Source: Chondromyces crocatus (lineage in GTDB: Bacteria > Myxococcota_A > Polyangia > Polyangiales > Polyangiaceae). Taken from it: a stretch of 64,000 bases of DNA. This document shows, one piece after another, positions 34,902-45,866 of this stretch. The DNA lies in assembly GCF_001189295.1 (NCBI RefSeq), contig NZ_CP012159.1:8602501-8666500 (forward strand), in the 5' to 3' direction. Position 1 is the stretch's first letter, and each line of letters opens with the position of its first letter. The notes under the pieces were generated by a model that ran no database searches, was not told where the DNA came from, and saw nothing but the letters and a program-made list of their open reading frames with translations. Made by a program: the position numbers and the translations under genes.

Positions 34902-35789
34902 ATGCGCTCCCGTCACACCTGTTACACGAGCATCACCCCACCTCCCCCACTGTCGCACATCGTGGCTTCCTGCTGGGCTTACCAGGGGTACGCGCCCGCG
35001 CACGCGAAGGATCGGGTCCTGCCCTCGGGGACCATCGAGATCATCATCCCGCTCCGACGCCAGCCCCTCGTGGTCCATGAGGGCGATCGCGGGAGCCGGC
35101 AGCTCCGCGGGGCGGTGGTGACGGGGATACAGTCACGCTTCTTCGACATCGACACGGCGCAGCAGCGCGATCTCCTGGGTGTCCACGTCCGTGCCGGCTG
35201 CGCGAGCGGGTTGCTCGGCATCCCCGCAGATGCGATCGAGGAGGACCATGTCGAGCTGAGCGCGCTCTGGGGACCTGCCGCCGACGCTCTCGTCGATTCG
35301 CTCGCCAGCGCGGCGTCGCTCGCCGACGCCTTCACCTTGCTCCTCGAGGCGCTCACGTTGCAGGTCCGAACGACAGGAGGCGCGGCCCGACATCCGGCCG
35401 TGGAGGGCGCACTCACGCGACTGGCCGAGGGAGGCTGTGAGACGCCCGTGGTCGAGCTGGCGGCAGAGCTCGGTCTGAGCCATCGGCGCTTCGTCGAGCT
35501 CTTCCGGAGAGACGTCGGGACGACGCCCAAACGCTTCGCCCGGCTGCGCCGCTTCCAGGCCGTCGTGCGCGCAGCGCAGGAGGGACCCCTCACCCGAGGC
35601 CTCCCGTGGTCATCGATCGCGCAGCAGACAGGTCATTTCGACCAGTCGCACCTGGTCCACGAACTCCGCGCATTCGCGGGCATGACCCCGGGCCGCCTCG
35701 CCTCGCTCCGCCCGACCCACCGAGAAGTCCCCCTCGAGGAGCGGGGTCAGATTCTTCCAATACCCGACGACGTCCGCGTGCCAGGGTGA
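34902..35789 (+). CDS. AraC-family transcriptional regulator
   Basis: 295 aa. N-terminal ligand/sensor part (about 8-150) begins PPLSHIVASCWAYQGY and has VLPSGTIEIIIPL, the DUF6597-type start common to AraC proteins of this class. C-terminal AraC HTH pair about 175-265: VVELAAELGLSHRRFVELFRRDVGTTPKRFARLRRF and WSSIAQQTGHFDQSHLVHELRAFAGMTPGRL. No ribosome site stands out before ATG 34902 because the 23-bp repeat array runs up to it. An NmrA-like gene follows 44 bp downstream and is a likely target. Confidence 0.9.
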   Translation: MRSRHTCYTSITPPPPLSHIVASCWAYQGYAPAHAKDRVLPSGTIEIIIPLRRQPLVVHEGDRGSRQLRGAVVTGIQSRFFDIDTAQQRDLLGVHVRAGCASGLLGIPADAIEEDHVELSALWGPAADALVDSLASAASLADAFTLLLEALTLQVRTTGGAARHPAVEGALTRLAEGGCETPVVELAAELGLSHRRFVELFRRDVGTTPKRFARLRRFQAVVRAAQEGPLTRGLPWSSIAQQTGHFDQSHLVHELRAFAGMTPGRLASLRPTHREVPLEERGQILPIPDDVRVPG

Positions 35790-35833
35790 GCAGGCGCCAC
35801 GAAGGGCAAGCGCTGGCGCGAGAGGAGTGTCCT

Positions 35834-36682
35834 TTGATCGTCGTCTTCGGATCCAGCGGCACGGTGGGCCGCGAGCTGGTGTCGCACCTGGTGCGCGCAG
35901 GGCATGGCCCTCTGCGCGCCGTCTACCATCGCCATCCCGTCGCGCTCTACGGCGTCGAGACGGTCCAGGTGGACGTGGCGCAGGGTCGTGGCATCGAGGA
36001 CGCGCTGCGAGGCGCTCGGGCCGTGTTCCTGTTGACGGGTGACATGCCCGATCAGGCAGGCGCAGAGCTGCGCGTGGTGGAGGCAGCCGCGCGTGCAGGG
36101 GTGGAGCGGTTGGTGAAGCTCTCCGTGCTGGCAGCGCCGAGCGAGGCGTTTCCTCTCGCGCGCATCCACCGCGCCGTGGAGCGCGCGATCGAGACGACGC
36201 GCATCCCCTTCACCTTCCTCCGCCCTGGCAGCTTCATGCAGAACTTCGTGCTCCAGTACGGCCACGAGATCCGCGCGGAGAGCAGGTTCTCGCTGCCGTG
36301 CGGCGACGCGCATGACAACCACGTCGATGCAAGGGACATCGCGCGGGTCGCGGCGCGTTGCCTCACGGAGTCAGGGCACGAAGGCCGCAGCTACGATCTC
36401 GTCGGTCCGGAGCCGCTGACCTACCACGAGGCCGCCGAAAAGCTCTCGCAGGCCGTGGGGAAGACCATCGCGTACGTGGCCATCTCCAGTGACGAGTTCA
36501 CGCGGCGCATGCAAGCCACCGGAGCCCCTCGGGAGCTTGCCGAGGGACTCCTGGAGATGTTCCGCTACCACGCCACGAGCGGCGTCGAGCAGCGGTCGAG
36601 CGCGATTCGCGAGGTGACCGGACAGGAGCCCACGTCGCTCGCCGCCTTCGCGCGCGAGCACGCGGCCGCGTTCCGGTCCTGA
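35834..36682 (+). CDS. NmrA-like NAD(P)-binding protein
   Basis: 282 aa from TTG 35834 with AGGAG 7 nt upstream; the frame stays open further up but that part belongs to the AraC gene in another frame. Start LIVVFGSSGTVGRELVSHLVRAGH is the Rossmann GxxGxxG of NmrA/atypical SDR proteins; AVFLLTGD, RIPFTFLRPGSFMQNF and DNHVDARDIARVAA are typical of the quinone-reductase-like (QOR2/NmrA) group. Binds NAD(P)(H), acting as sensor or reductase. Likely co-transcribed with the AraC gene. Its stop is 4 bp from the stop of the convergent gene. Confidence 0.88.
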   Translation: MIVVFGSSGTVGRELVSHLVRAGHGPLRAVYHRHPVALYGVETVQVDVAQGRGIEDALRGARAVFLLTGDMPDQAGAELRVVEAAARAGVERLVKLSVLAAPSEAFPLARIHRAVERAIETTRIPFTFLRPGSFMQNFVLQYGHEIRAESRFSLPCGDAHDNHVDARDIARVAARCLTESGHEGRSYDLVGPEPLTYHEAAEKLSQAVGKTIAYVAISSDEFTRRMQATGAPRELAEGLLEMFRYHATSGVEQRSSAIREVTGQEPTSLAAFAREHAAAFRS

Positions 36683-36686
36683 GCAC

Positions 36687-37139
36687 TCAGTTGCTGGCAG
36701 CCTTGCGCTGATCTCGCAGCGCCTTGACCCGATCGTGGCTCTTGAGGATGGCACTGTACTGCCGCTCGACGACCATGCGGATCTCCTGCGGCAGCGTCTT
36801 GTCGAGGGCCTTCTTGTAGTCCGACTTGGCGTAGTCTTCACCGCGCTCGCACTCGCTGAGGATGGCGGCGTCGTCTCGGCCCGTCACGGCCGCCTTCAGG
36901 TTGATCCAGCCACGGTGCGCCGCTCCCGCGACGCTGCCGCCTTGCTCGGGTGCGCCGCCGAGCGAAGTCACGAGGCTCTGGAGCTCGCGAGCACACGCGG
37001 CACGCTCCTGGGAGTACGTCGAGAAGAGGGTTTTCAGCGTCGCGTCCTTCGTGTCCTCGGCCGCCACGCTGAAGCCCTTCTCGCCGTCCTTCAGCGTCTC
37101 CACGAGGTCATTGAGGATCGTCACGGCTTCCTGGTTCAT
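36687..37139 (-). CDS. PA2169/DUF2383-type four-helix-bundle protein
   Basis: 150 aa from ATG 37139 with GGGAGA upstream. Helical throughout: EAVTILNDLVETLKDGEKGFSVAAED, TLKTLFSTYSQERAACARELQSLV, GWINLKAAVTGRDDAAILSECERGED and PQEIRMVVERQYSAILKSHDRV. This is the ferritin-like bundle of the PA2169 family, often linked to stress. The E...E/ExxH metal pattern of true ferritins is not clearly kept, so metal binding is uncertain. Monocistronic. Confidence 0.88.
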   Translation of the reverse strand: MNQEAVTILNDLVETLKDGEKGFSVAAEDTKDATLKTLFSTYSQERAACARELQSLVTSLGGAPEQGGSVAGAAHRGWINLKAAVTGRDDAAILSECERGEDYAKSDYKKALDKTLPQEIRMVVERQYSAILKSHDRVKALRDQRKAASN

Positions 37140-37360
37140 GGACGTATCTCCCGCGCAAAGCGCAATCGCAACTTCGTCAGGGGCGTCGTGCTCGCGATCA
37201 AAGCTCGAGACACCCCCTGGTACCGTTGTTCTCGGTACCGCAACAACGCGGCACCGCGTCAGCAGGGGGCGTGCCAGCACTTCGTGGCAGCCAGTACGGC
37301 GAGGCGCCGAGAAGCCGCTCCTCCGGACGGAAATTCGCACGAGAAAGCCTCATTTGCGGA

Positions 37361-37380
37361 GAAACGCTGCCGTGCGTTTC
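37361..37380 (-). terminator. Hairpin downstream of the carboxylesterase gene
   Basis: GAAACGC-TGCCGT-GCGTTTC (37361-37380), a perfect 7-bp stem 60 bp past the minus-strand stop at 37442. The surrounding 302-bp spacer (37140-37441) holds no gene that I can support. Confidence 0.4.
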
Positions 37381-37441
37381 CTGCACGTGAATGAAGAAGG
37401 ATGCCGTCATGGCCACAAGCCGCGCACGGGCTCGCCTGGGC

Positions 37442-39136
37442 CTATTCGAGGCCCGCCCAGAACGCGAGGTGGTGCTCGGTTACGTAGTCGACGGAGCGGA
37501 TTCCGCCTTCACCTGGCGCGAGGGACTGGACATGAGGGACGCTCGCTGCCGCGTCGAAACGGGGCCACGAGGGCAGCCGAGCATCATTCGGATCGCCAGT
37601 GCGCGCCAGGTTCGCCCAGTACCGGTTCATGTCGGCGGCGAGCTGCCACTGTTCTGGTGTGAGGTCGGCTTCGTGCTCGTCGAGCTGAAACTGATAGACG
37701 ACCTCTGCGCTGTGGTGGGCGCCCGGAGGAAAACCGGGAGGGAATGGGATGATCGGCGGGGCGTTCCGATCCGCGAACTCGTAGGCGTGCATCACGGTGT
37801 GGTGCGCGAGCGCGTGCGTCTGCTGCCAGGTGCCGAGCGCCCATACCCGATCGGTGACCACGGCAGCCCACGCGACGCTCGGCGACTCGTACGCATCCAC
37901 GGGATACTTCGCTTTCACCGCCGCGGCATGCCCTCCGAAAGCCTGCAGGAGCAAGGCGTCGTACCCCTCTTTCGTGACCTCTCGATCTGCGAGGTCGTAG
38001 AAGGTGGCAATGAACAGGCGCGCTTCGTCCCGGGTCGCGCCCGAGAGGACGGGGACGCGATGAAAGCGACCTGCCCGCAGCGCAACGGTCGGGTCTTCGG
38101 GCAGGGTCGCATCGCCGAAGGCGAACCGGGTGAAGACCGACGAGAGGGGCAGCAGGGACTCGACCGGGAGGTCACGCAGGCACGGAAGTGCGGTCTCTGG
38201 ATCTACACAGCCGAGTTCCGCGGCCATGATCTGACCGAGCGCTTCCACCTCGGGGGTCGACAGCCACATCGAGGGGATGGCTGGCGCGTCGGGCATCAGG
38301 GTGCCCTCCGGGTAGTCCATGAACGCGAGGCTGCTCTGGATGGCGGCACGATGGAAAAGGGTTTCAGCGGTGGGAGAGGCGAGCTGTGCGACGACGGCGA
38401 GGCCGCCGTAGGACTCGCCGAACAGGGTCACGTTGCGGGGGTCGCCTCCGAACGCCGCGATGTTCTGCTGGACCCACCGCAAGGCCGCCTGCTGATCCTG
38501 CAGGCCGAACGTGCCGGCCCCCTCCAGGCCGGGATGCCCGAAGGCCCCCAGGATGCCGAGGCGATAGTTGAGGGTCACCACCACGACGTCTTCGTCGACG
38601 GCGAGACGCTTCGCGCCAAAGAAATGGCCTGCGCCGTTGGCGCCTCCGCCGCCATGGATCCACACCATCACGGGCTTGAGCGCGTCCGTGCGCGCCGTGT
38701 TGGGGGTGGTCACGTTCAGGGTGAGGCAGTCTTCCTCCAGGCTCTCGACGTCGGCGAACGAGGCGGCGGCCTGCGGGCACGGAGGCCCTGGTCGGGTGGC
38801 GTCGAGCACCTCGGACCAGGGCTCCGCCGGACGGGGTGAGCGCCAGCGGTGTGCTCCGACCGGCGCTGCTGCGTACGGGACTCCCTGGAACACCCGGTGG
38901 GTCTCCTCGACGGTCCCTCGCACCGGCCCGAACTCCGTCTGGACCTGTGCGTTTGCGCTCTCTGTCGGCAGGTCCTCCGGTGACCCGCTGCACGAGACGG
39001 TCATCGCGGAGAGCACCAGCAGCGTGGGCGCGGCGTTGAAACGCCAGCTTCTCCGACGAGGTGTGCTGGTTCTCCGGCGAGGTGTGCTGGATCGAGCCCA
39101 GCTTCCACCAGATCCCAGCGCGAAGGCTCTCCTCAT
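37442..39136 (-). CDS. Exported type-B carboxylesterase
   Basis: 564 aa. N-terminal signal with a lipobox-like end (LSAMTVSC) preceded by an Arg-rich N-region that carries two in-frame copies of TPRRR, from a 21-bp direct repeat at 39049-39090. Carboxylesterase/cholinesterase fold: VFQGVPYAAAPVG, EDCLTLNV, VWIHGGGG (oxyanion), G-E-S242-Y-G-G (nucleophile), an acid in SGATRDEARLF and a His in GAHHSAEVVYQF. Hydrolyses carboxylic esters of unknown nature outside the cytoplasm. Alone, with hairpin 37361-37380 behind it. Confidence 0.92.
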   Translation of the reverse strand: MRRAFALGSGGSWARSSTPRRRTSTPRRRSWRFNAAPTLLVLSAMTVSCSGSPEDLPTESANAQVQTEFGPVRGTVEETHRVFQGVPYAAAPVGAHRWRSPRPAEPWSEVLDATRPGPPCPQAAASFADVESLEEDCLTLNVTTPNTARTDALKPVMVWIHGGGGANGAGHFFGAKRLAVDEDVVVVTLNYRLGILGAFGHPGLEGAGTFGLQDQQAALRWVQQNIAAFGGDPRNVTLFGESYGGLAVVAQLASPTAETLFHRAAIQSSLAFMDYPEGTLMPDAPAIPSMWLSTPEVEALGQIMAAELGCVDPETALPCLRDLPVESLLPLSSVFTRFAFGDATLPEDPTVALRAGRFHRVPVLSGATRDEARLFIATFYDLADREVTKEGYDALLLQAFGGHAAAVKAKYPVDAYESPSVAWAAVVTDRVWALGTWQQTHALAHHTVMHAYEFADRNAPPIIPFPPGFPPGAHHSAEVVYQFQLDEHEADLTPEQWQLAADMNRYWANLARTGDPNDARLPSWPRFDAAASVPHVQSLAPGEGGIRSVDYVTEHHLAFWAGLE

Positions 39137-39459
39137 GCGCGAAGTCTAGAAAGGGGGAGTCGGCTTCGGAACCTGCTGTGAACGCCGCAATCCTGCCGTC
39201 GCGTCCACGTCGCAGGACTCCGGCCGACGTGTCCCAGCTCGAGCCCCTCGACGCGATGGGCTTGCACGCCAGGAACTCAGCGGATCTGCGCCTCGGCCAT
39301 CCCAGGGAAGGAGATGGCTCATGGGTTGGATGCCGGTGGCACGTCGGAAGGTTGCGGCCTGCGACCATCGTGTTGATCGGGCGGCGGCCGCTCGGTAGCG
39401 TGAGCCCCCGCGTGGCCCGATGCGAACGCACGATGGCAGGGAGCGGGAAGGACTGACGG
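39137..39459. other. Divergent intergenic region, nothing recognised
   Basis: 323 bp between the starts at 39136 and 39460. I find no supported gene, palindrome or repeat; presumably holds the promoters of both flanking genes. Confidence 0.4.
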
Positions 39460-40098
39460 ATGAGGCTGAAGATGGGCTCGAACCTGGCGAGCGCGCTGCT
39501 CGTCGTCTCGTTGCAGATCACCTCCGCAGAGACGGCACGTGCCGACTCGGCCCAGCAACAGCCGCCAGCAGGCCAGGACGCTCCCCCAGCGACCTCCGCG
39601 GGGATGCCCTCTCCGGAAGCCACGGCAGCCTCTGGGCCCACGGAGGGCACTGCCGGGGAGACACGCGTCACGGCGACGCTCCAGGGCGCGGAAGGGGGCC
39701 CCACGGCGGCGCCTGGGCCGCTCGCGCCGCCCCCCGGCCCGACGCCCGCAGAGGCCCCTCCCGCGATGCAGAGGAGACCAGGCTTGATGGCCGCCGGCAT
39801 CTCCCTCAGCGCCGTCGGACTGTTCACGGGGGGTCTCGGCGCGATCGCCCTCGGCACGTGCGCAGGTGCCCCATCGCGTGCGGATCGAGCAGGCGGCGAT
39901 GCGAGCGGGTCTCAGGGCCGTGAGGGCGGCTGCCTCACCGGCCTCTCGTGGGGCCTGGTGATCGGAGGGACCGCGGCGATGGCGGTGGGCGTGCCGCTCC
40001 TCGTGATCGGCGCGCGGAAGGTGCCGGTCCAGGCCGCGCAGGGCGCCGCGACGCTGCTGGTCGGTCCCGGAAGCGTGGGCGTGCGCGTGACGATGTGA
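39460..40098 (+). CDS. Exported Pro/Ala-rich protein with two C-terminal membrane helices
   Basis: 212 aa. Signal peptide (about 1-29, ending ARADS), a Pro/Ala/Gly-rich stretch (about 30-103), then two hydrophobic segments (PGLMAAGISLSAVGLFTGGLGAIAL and LSWGLVIGGTAAMAVGVPLLVIGA) flanking a Cys/Gly loop. This layout of signal, disordered linker and two helices is common in myxobacterial PEGA-type or uncharacterised membrane proteins. No family is recognised. ATG 39472 is an alternative start. Confidence 0.6.
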   Translation: MRLKMGSNLASALLVVSLQITSAETARADSAQQQPPAGQDAPPATSAGMPSPEATAASGPTEGTAGETRVTATLQGAEGGPTAAPGPLAPPPGPTPAEAPPAMQRRPGLMAAGISLSAVGLFTGGLGAIALGTCAGAPSRADRAGGDASGSQGREGGCLTGLSWGLVIGGTAAMAVGVPLLVIGARKVPVQAAQGAATLLVGPGSVGVRVTM

Positions 40099-40317
40099 GC
40101 CGAGGGCCGAGTCATTTTGCCTCGGTCCGATCCAGACGAGTTCCGTCGCGCACGGCAACGCGCAGGTCAGGGGTGTCGTCGACGGTTGCTCCAGCAACAG
40201 AAGACACCAGATAAAGCTGGATAACCCGAAACCAACTGCCTCTCCGCATCATCCACCCGGGGGGACAGTCAGCAGGGAGGGCAGGCGCTCACACGCTTCG
40301 CTCATCGGGCTCCATCC

Positions 40318-40968
40318 ATGGCCTTCGTGTTTCCGCCCTGGAGCAACACAGCGATACGAGCTGGAATCGCCGCGCTCTTGCTCGGAGGTGCGGCTGCGAT
40401 CGCGGCTCCCATGATCTACATCCGGACGAGCTGGAACTCTGGACAGGGGTATGCCCCGGTTCAGCCGGTCCAGTTCGATCATCGGCACCATTACCAGGAT
40501 GGGGCGATCGATTGCCGGTACTGCCACAACACGGTCGAGCGGAGCGCGACGGCGGGCATGCCTTCCATGGGGAAATGCATGGGGTGTCATGGCCAGATCT
40601 GGAACGACAGCCCGAAGCTCGAACCGGTGCGCCAGAGCTACTTCTCCGGCCTCCCGCTCCGGTGGCGGCGCGTCCACGATCTGCCCGATTTCGTCTACTT
40701 CAATCACGCGATCCACGTGAACAAGGGGGTCGGTTGCGTGACGTGCCACGGGCGCGTGGACCAGATGGCCGCAGTCCAGCAGGTCGCACCGCTCACCATG
40801 AAATGGTGTCTCGACTGCCACCGCGCGCCCGAGGGGCACCTCCGGCCTCTTGAGACGATCACCGACATGGCCTGGAGCCCAGGAGGCGCTGGAGAGACGG
40901 TGGGACACGAGGTCGCCGCCGAGCTGGGCGTCCAGCGACTCACCCATTGCAGCACCTGCCACCGCTGA
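40318..40968 (+). CDS. actA: ActA, pentaheme cytochrome c of Alternative Complex III
   Basis: 216 aa. One N-terminal membrane helix (about 12-36), then five CxxCH heme motifs: C66-H70, C87-H91, C140-H144, C164-H168 and C211-H215, the arrangement of ActA. It sits on the periplasmic side and relays electrons taken from quinol in Alternative Complex III towards the oxidase. First gene of the act-cox operon; stop is 9 bp before actB. No strong ribosome site is seen before ATG 40318. Confidence 0.95.
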   Translation: MAFVFPPWSNTAIRAGIAALLLGGAAAIAAPMIYIRTSWNSGQGYAPVQPVQFDHRHHYQDGAIDCRYCHNTVERSATAGMPSMGKCMGCHGQIWNDSPKLEPVRQSYFSGLPLRWRRVHDLPDFVYFNHAIHVNKGVGCVTCHGRVDQMAAVQQVAPLTMKWCLDCHRAPEGHLRPLETITDMAWSPGGAGETVGHEVAAELGVQRLTHCSTCHR

Positions 40969-40977
40969 GGAGACGCA

Positions 40978-43953
40978 ATGGTCGACGACGAGCGCAAGAT
41001 CTGGGAGCGAGCACCGGGTGAGCCAGCAGCGATGGCGGATCTGGAGCGCGAGTTCCCGGAGGGCGCCGACGCTCCGCCGGGCGTGAGCCGCCGTGAGTGG
41101 CTCAAGCTCGTCGGCGCGAGCCTCGCGCTCGCCGGGGCCACCGGGTGCAATGTCAGCCGGGTCGAGGGCATCCTGCCGTACATCGAGGATCCTCGGGAAG
41201 TCACGCCCGGCATTCCACGCTTCTATGCGACGAGCATGGAGCTCGATGGCTTCGCCACGGGGCTCCTGGTGCAGAGCGTCCATGGGCGCCCCACCAAGGT
41301 GGAGGGCAACCCCGACCATCCCGCGAGCCTCGGCGCGACGGGGGTGCTGGAGCAGGCCTCCGTGCTGGGGCTCTATGATCCGAGCCGCGCCAGGAGGGTC
41401 CGCCACGGCAGCGGGGCGTCGAGCTGGGAAGCGCTGGTGGAACGCTTCGGGGCGCCGCGCGCCGATCGGGGGGCAGGGCTGAGGTTCGTGCTGCTCCCGA
41501 GCAGCTCGCCGCTGGTCCACGATCTCGTCGGCCGCATCCTGGAGCGCCACCCGGAGGCGCGCTTCGCGTTCCATGCGCCCGCCACGAGCGAGGCGGCCTG
41601 GCAAGGAGCGGAGCTGGCCTTCGGGCGGCGGCTGTCACCCCAGCGGGATGTGTCGCTGGCGCGCGTCTGTCTCTCGCTCGACGCCGATTTCCTCTCGTCG
41701 ATGCCGTTCTCGCTCCGGTATGCGCGGCAGTTCGCCGAGCGCCGCCGGGCGACGGGGCCGGGGAACGAGATGAACCGGCTCTACGTCGTGGAGACGGCGC
41801 TCAGTCCGACGGGGAGCATGGCGGATCATCGCTTCGCGAGGACGCCGCGCGGGATCGCCAGCTTCGCTGCGGCGGTGGTGGCCGAGCTCGCGCAGCTCCG
41901 CGGGGACGCCGCGCCACGAGGTGTCGTCGACGCCCTGAGCAAGCTGCGTGCGGAGGGGGAAGAGCGCTCGCTGGCGCAGGCCGTCGCGCGGGACCTCGCG
42001 CAAGGGCCTGGCGCGGGGCTGGTCATCGCTGGAGATCGCCAGCTCCCGGTGGTCCACGCGCTCGCGCACCTCGCGAATGCGCTGCTCGGGAGCCGGAGCG
42101 CGGCCTGGACCACGGAGTCGCCGTTGATCCAGCTCGGCGCAGCCCAGCAGAGCCTCTCGGAACTCGCCGAGGAGCTGCGCGGCGGCCGGGTGGAGACGCT
42201 CGTCGTGATCGAGGCCAATCCGTCGTATTCGACGCCCCTGGCGCTGGATTTCTCGGCGGCGATCCGGCGCGCGCCGGAGTCGATTTACCTCGGGCACCAC
42301 GAGAACGAGACCGCCGCTGATTGCACCTGGTTCGTCCCGATGGCGCACTACCTCGAGTCCTGGGGGGTCGCACGCGCGTGGGACGGGACGCTCTCCACGG
42401 TGCAGCCGCTCCTGCGCCCGCTGTTCGAGGGGCGCACGGCCTCGGAGCTGCTCGCCGTCTTCGCGGGAGACCAGCGCCCGGACGCGCGCCGGCTCCTCGA
42501 AGACGCCGCGCGGCGCAACCACCAGGGTGGGGGCTTCGAGCGCTGGTGGGCCGAGGCGCTCCGGCGCGGTACGGTCGAGGGGAGCGCGTTCCCGCGCATC
42601 GACGCGGAACTCGACGAGGGGCGCCTCGCTGCGGCGCTCACCGCCTTCGCGGAAGGCCGAGCGCCGGCGGGGTCGGATATCGGAGGCGAGGCGGCATCCG
42701 AGGTCGTGGCCGAGGTGGTGTTCGCGCCGTGCGCGCGCCTGTACGACGGCCGGTTCGCCAACAACGCCTGGCTGCAAGAGCTGCCGGACCCGGTGACCAA
42801 GCTGACCTGGGACAACGCGGCGCTGCTCAGTCCGGCGATGGCACAGCGGCTCGGCGTGGAGAACGAGCACGTCGTCGAGGTCACGCTCGACGGTCGGTCG
42901 TTGCGAACGCCGGTGCTGGTGGCGCCAGGGCACGCGGACGGCGCGGTGACGTTGCACCTCGGCTACGGACGCAGGGGCGCGGAGGCGCTCGGGGTCGGCG
43001 TGGGCGTCGACACCTATGCCCTTCATCCTGCGGATGCGTCGACAGCGGCGGGGATGGTCGTGCGACGCCTCGATGGGGAGCGCTACCCGCTCGCGCGCAC
43101 GCAGAAGCACTGGTCCACCCACGGGCGCCCCATCGCGCTGACGAGCACGCTCGAAGCCTACCGGGCCCACCCGGACTTCACGGCGTCCCAGAAGGGGAAA
43201 CTCCCCACGCTGCTGCCCGTCGTCGAGCCGCGCGGCGAGCAGTGGGCGATGACGATCGACACCAGCATCTGCACCGGATGCAGCTCCTGCATGGTGGCCT
43301 GTCAGGCCGAGAACAACCTCCACGTGGTGGGCAAGGAGGAGGTGAGAAAGAGCCGGGACATGCACTGGCTGCGCATCGACACGTACTACAGCGGGGCGAT
43401 CGAGGCGCCCGAGGTCGTGCACCAGCCGATGCTGTGTCAGCACTGCGAGAAGGCGCCTTGCGAGTACGTGTGCCCCACCAATGCGACGGTGCACAGCCCC
43501 GACGGGCTGAACGAGATGGTCTACAACCGCTGCGTCGGAACGCGGTTCTGCTCGAACAACTGCCCGTACAAGGTGCGCCGGTTCAACTTCTTCGATTACA
43601 CCGAGCGCGGACCACTGAATGACCGGCTGGTGCGCTTGCAGCGCAACCCGGAGGTCACCGTCCGCGAGCGCGGGGTGATGGAGAAGTGTACGTACTGCGT
43701 GCAGCGCATCCGCAAGGCAGGGATTAACGCCAGGATCGAGGGCCGCACGGTGCAGCCGGGCGAGGTGGTGACGGCGTGCCAGCAGGCCTGCCCCACGGGC
43801 GCCATTCAGTTCGGCTCGCTCACGCACAGGGAAGAGAAGGTCGTCACCTGGCGCGAGGAGCCACGCAGCTACGCGGTGCTCCACGAGTTGGGGACGCGGC
43901 CTCGCACCGCTTACCTCGCGCGCATCAACAACCCGAACCCGGAGATCACCTGA
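40978..43953 (+). CDS. actB: ActB, iron-sulfur/molybdopterin-oxidoreductase-like subunit of Alternative Complex III
   Basis: 991 aa; GAGGAG just upstream. A variant twin-arginine signal ([21 protein letters not shown]57, R38-R39) exports it, with a lipid-anchor-type Cys. Residues about 60-740 form the molybdopterin-type fold without cofactor residues. The last 230 residues hold four ferredoxin-like clusters: the C765-x2-C768-x2-C771-x3-C775 set, [26 protein letters not shown] and CTYCVQ with CQQACP; by family knowledge three [4Fe-4S] and one [3Fe-4S]. It joins the B1 and B2 parts found separately in some species. Confidence 0.95.
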   Translation: MVDDERKIWERAPGEPAAMADLEREFPEGADAPPGVSRREWLKLVGASLALAGATGCNVSRVEGILPYIEDPREVTPGIPRFYATSMELDGFATGLLVQSVHGRPTKVEGNPDHPASLGATGVLEQASVLGLYDPSRARRVRHGSGASSWEALVERFGAPRADRGAGLRFVLLPSSSPLVHDLVGRILERHPEARFAFHAPATSEAAWQGAELAFGRRLSPQRDVSLARVCLSLDADFLSSMPFSLRYARQFAERRRATGPGNEMNRLYVVETALSPTGSMADHRFARTPRGIASFAAAVVAELAQLRGDAAPRGVVDALSKLRAEGEERSLAQAVARDLAQGPGAGLVIAGDRQLPVVHALAHLANALLGSRSAAWTTESPLIQLGAAQQSLSELAEELRGGRVETLVVIEANPSYSTPLALDFSAAIRRAPESIYLGHHENETAADCTWFVPMAHYLESWGVARAWDGTLSTVQPLLRPLFEGRTASELLAVFAGDQRPDARRLLEDAARRNHQGGGFERWWAEALRRGTVEGSAFPRIDAELDEGRLAAALTAFAEGRAPAGSDIGGEAASEVVAEVVFAPCARLYDGRFANNAWLQELPDPVTKLTWDNAALLSPAMAQRLGVENEHVVEVTLDGRSLRTPVLVAPGHADGAVTLHLGYGRRGAEALGVGVGVDTYALHPADASTAAGMVVRRLDGERYPLARTQKHWSTHGRPIALTSTLEAYRAHPDFTASQKGKLPTLLPVVEPRGEQWAMTIDTSICTGCSSCMVACQAENNLHVVGKEEVRKSRDMHWLRIDTYYSGAIEAPEVVHQPMLCQHCEKAPCEYVCPTNATVHSPDGLNEMVYNRCVGTRFCSNNCPYKVRRFNFFDYTERGPLNDRLVRLQRNPEVTVRERGVMEKCTYCVQRIRKAGINARIEGRTVQPGEVVTACQQACPTGAIQFGSLTHREEKVVTWREEPRSYAVLHELGTRPRTAYLARINNPNPEIT

Positions 43954-43956
43954 GCC

Positions 43957-45300
43957 GTGACAGAGCCCCTGATCCTCGGCAAGCCTTCGGATCGCGAGCT
44001 GTCCGAGCAGCTCCTGTCGGTCGTGTGGCGACCGCAGTCGCGGCTCTGGTCACTCGCGTTCGGTGCTGCCGGGGCCGGGACGGCGCTGTTCTTCTACTGT
44101 GTGTACGTCACCTTCACCACGGGCATCGGGACGTGGGGGAACAACATCCCCGTCGGCTGGGCGTTCGGCATCATCAACTTCGTCTGGTGGGTGGGGATCG
44201 GGCACGCCGGAACGTTCATCTCCGCCATCTTGCTGCTCCTGGAGCAGCCCTGGCGGACGAGCATCAACCGCTTCGCCGAGGGGATGACGCTCTTCGCCGT
44301 CATCCAGGCGGCGATGTTCCCCGTGCTGCACCTCGGTCGGCCCTGGTTCGCCTACTGGCTCGCGCCCTACCCCTCGACGCTCCAGGTCTGGCCCCAGTTC
44401 CGGAGCGCATTGCCCTGGGATGCGGCGGCGATCACCACCTACTTCACGGTCTCGCTGCTGTTCTGGTACGTCGGCCTCATCCCCGACTTCGCGTCGTTGC
44501 GGGATCGCGCGCCGGGGCGGCTGCGGCGGGTGATTTACGGGATCTTTGCGCTCGGGTGGCGGGGGTCGACGCGCCAGCTCGCCCACTATCGGCTGCTCTA
44601 TGTCCTGCTCGCAGGGCTGGCCACGCCGCTCGTCGTCTCGGTGCACTCCATCGTGAGCAGCGATTTCGCCATGGGGCTGACGCCAGGGTGGCATGCGACC
44701 ATCTTCCCGCCCTTCTTCGTCGCTGGCGCCATCTTCTCCGGATTCGCGATGGTGCTGACCTTGCTGCTCCCGGTGCGTCGCATCTTCCACCTGGAGAACG
44801 TGGTGACCCAGCGCCACATCGGGGCGCTGGCCAAGATGATCCTGGTCACCGCCTGGATCGTGATCGGGGCCTACATCATCGAGTTCTTCGCGGCCTGGTA
44901 CAGCGCCTCTGAATACGAGAGCTATCAGTACTTCATTGCGCGCCCGACCGCCCCTGGGGCGGCCGTGTTCTGGGTGCAGATGGTATGCAACGCCGTCGTT
45001 CCCCAGCTCCTGTGGTCCCGCCGGGTCCGTGAGAGCGGCATCGCGCTGTGGATCATCTCGGTGCTGGTGAACGTCGGGATGTGGGCCGAGCGCTACGTGA
45101 TCATCGTGCTTTCCCTGCAGCGGGAGTTCTTGCCCGCGCGGTGGAGCGAGTTCGTCCCCACCTGGGTCGACATCGGCCTCTTCGTCGGGACCATCGGCTT
45201 CTTCTCCCTGCTCTTCCTGATCTTCCTGCGCCTCTTCCCGTTCATCCCGGTGGCGGAAGTGAAGGAGCTCAACCACGAGCTGCGAAAGGGGCACGGATGA
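43957..45300 (+). CDS. actC: ActC, NrfD-like quinol-binding membrane subunit
   Basis: 447 aa from GTG 43957, 3 bp after the actB stop. About ten membrane helices of the NrfD/PsrC type: [33 protein letters not shown] and [23 protein letters not shown] carry the conserved His and Asp/Arg residues that surround the quinol site in complex III structures. Electrons leave quinol here and protons are released. Stop overlaps the actD start as ATGA. Confidence 0.95.
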   Translation: MTEPLILGKPSDRELSEQLLSVVWRPQSRLWSLAFGAAGAGTALFFYCVYVTFTTGIGTWGNNIPVGWAFGIINFVWWVGIGHAGTFISAILLLLEQPWRTSINRFAEGMTLFAVIQAAMFPVLHLGRPWFAYWLAPYPSTLQVWPQFRSALPWDAAAITTYFTVSLLFWYVGLIPDFASLRDRAPGRLRRVIYGIFALGWRGSTRQLAHYRLLYVLLAGLATPLVVSVHSIVSSDFAMGLTPGWHATIFPPFFVAGAIFSGFAMVLTLLLPVRRIFHLENVVTQRHIGALAKMILVTAWIVIGAYIIEFFAAWYSASEYESYQYFIARPTAPGAAVFWVQMVCNAVVPQLLWSRRVRESGIALWIISVLVNVGMWAERYVIIVLSLQREFLPARWSEFVPTWVDIGLFVGTIGFFSLLFLIFLRLFPFIPVAEVKELNHELRKGHG

Positions 45301-45866
45301 AGCCCGCACTCCTCGCCGAGTTCGAGACGCCAGAGGCGCTGCTCTCGGCCATCGAGGCGCTCCACGCGCGCGGCTACCGCAAGCTCGACGCGTTCACGCC
45401 GTACCCGGTGCACGGCCTGGAGAAGGCGCTGCGGCTGCCACGCTCGAAGTTGCCCTGGATGGTGCTCCCGTTCGCGCTCACGGGCGGAGGGGGCTGCTAC
45501 TCGCTCCAGCTCTACCTCAACGGCATCGACTACCCGATCAACGTCGGCGGTCGGCCGCCACACTCCGCGCCGGCGTTCATTCCGATCACCTTCGAGATGC
45601 TGGTGCTTTCGGCCGCGCTGGCGGGACTCATCCTCTTCCTCGTGCTCTGCCGGTTGCCGGAGCTTCATCACCCGATCTTCGAGGTCGAGGGCTTCGACCG
45701 CGCGAGCCAGGATCGGTTCTGGCTGGCCATCGACGAGCGGGATGCAAAGCTCGTCCGCGGGCACACCGAGCCGGAGCTCCAGGGGCTCGGGGCGAGCCGG
45801 GTGGCCTGGACCAGCAACCCGCCGCGGCCTCCCTCGGAAGCGACCGCTGGTGGAGGCGCGCCATGA
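45297..45866 (+). CDS. actD: ActD (DUF3341) membrane subunit
   Basis: 189 aa from ATG 45297, which overlaps the actC stop. Soluble N-terminal domain [42 protein letters not shown] is the DUF3341 hallmark; two membrane helices follow (about 55-75 and 100-122), then a cytosolic tail. Structural subunit of Alternative Complex III. Overlaps actE by ATGA. Confidence 0.93.
   Translation: MKPALLAEFETPEALLSAIEALHARGYRKLDAFTPYPVHGLEKALRLPRSKLPWMVLPFALTGGGGCYSLQLYLNGIDYPINVGGRPPHSAPAFIPITFEMLVLSAALAGLILFLVLCRLPELHHPIFEVEGFDRASQDRFWLAIDERDAKLVRGHTEPELQGLGASRVAWTSNPPRPPSEATAGGGAP

Noticed and set aside
41635-43884. 749-aa minus-strand frame inside actB
   Set aside because: Antisense of the Fe-S region of ActB; no start signal or family.
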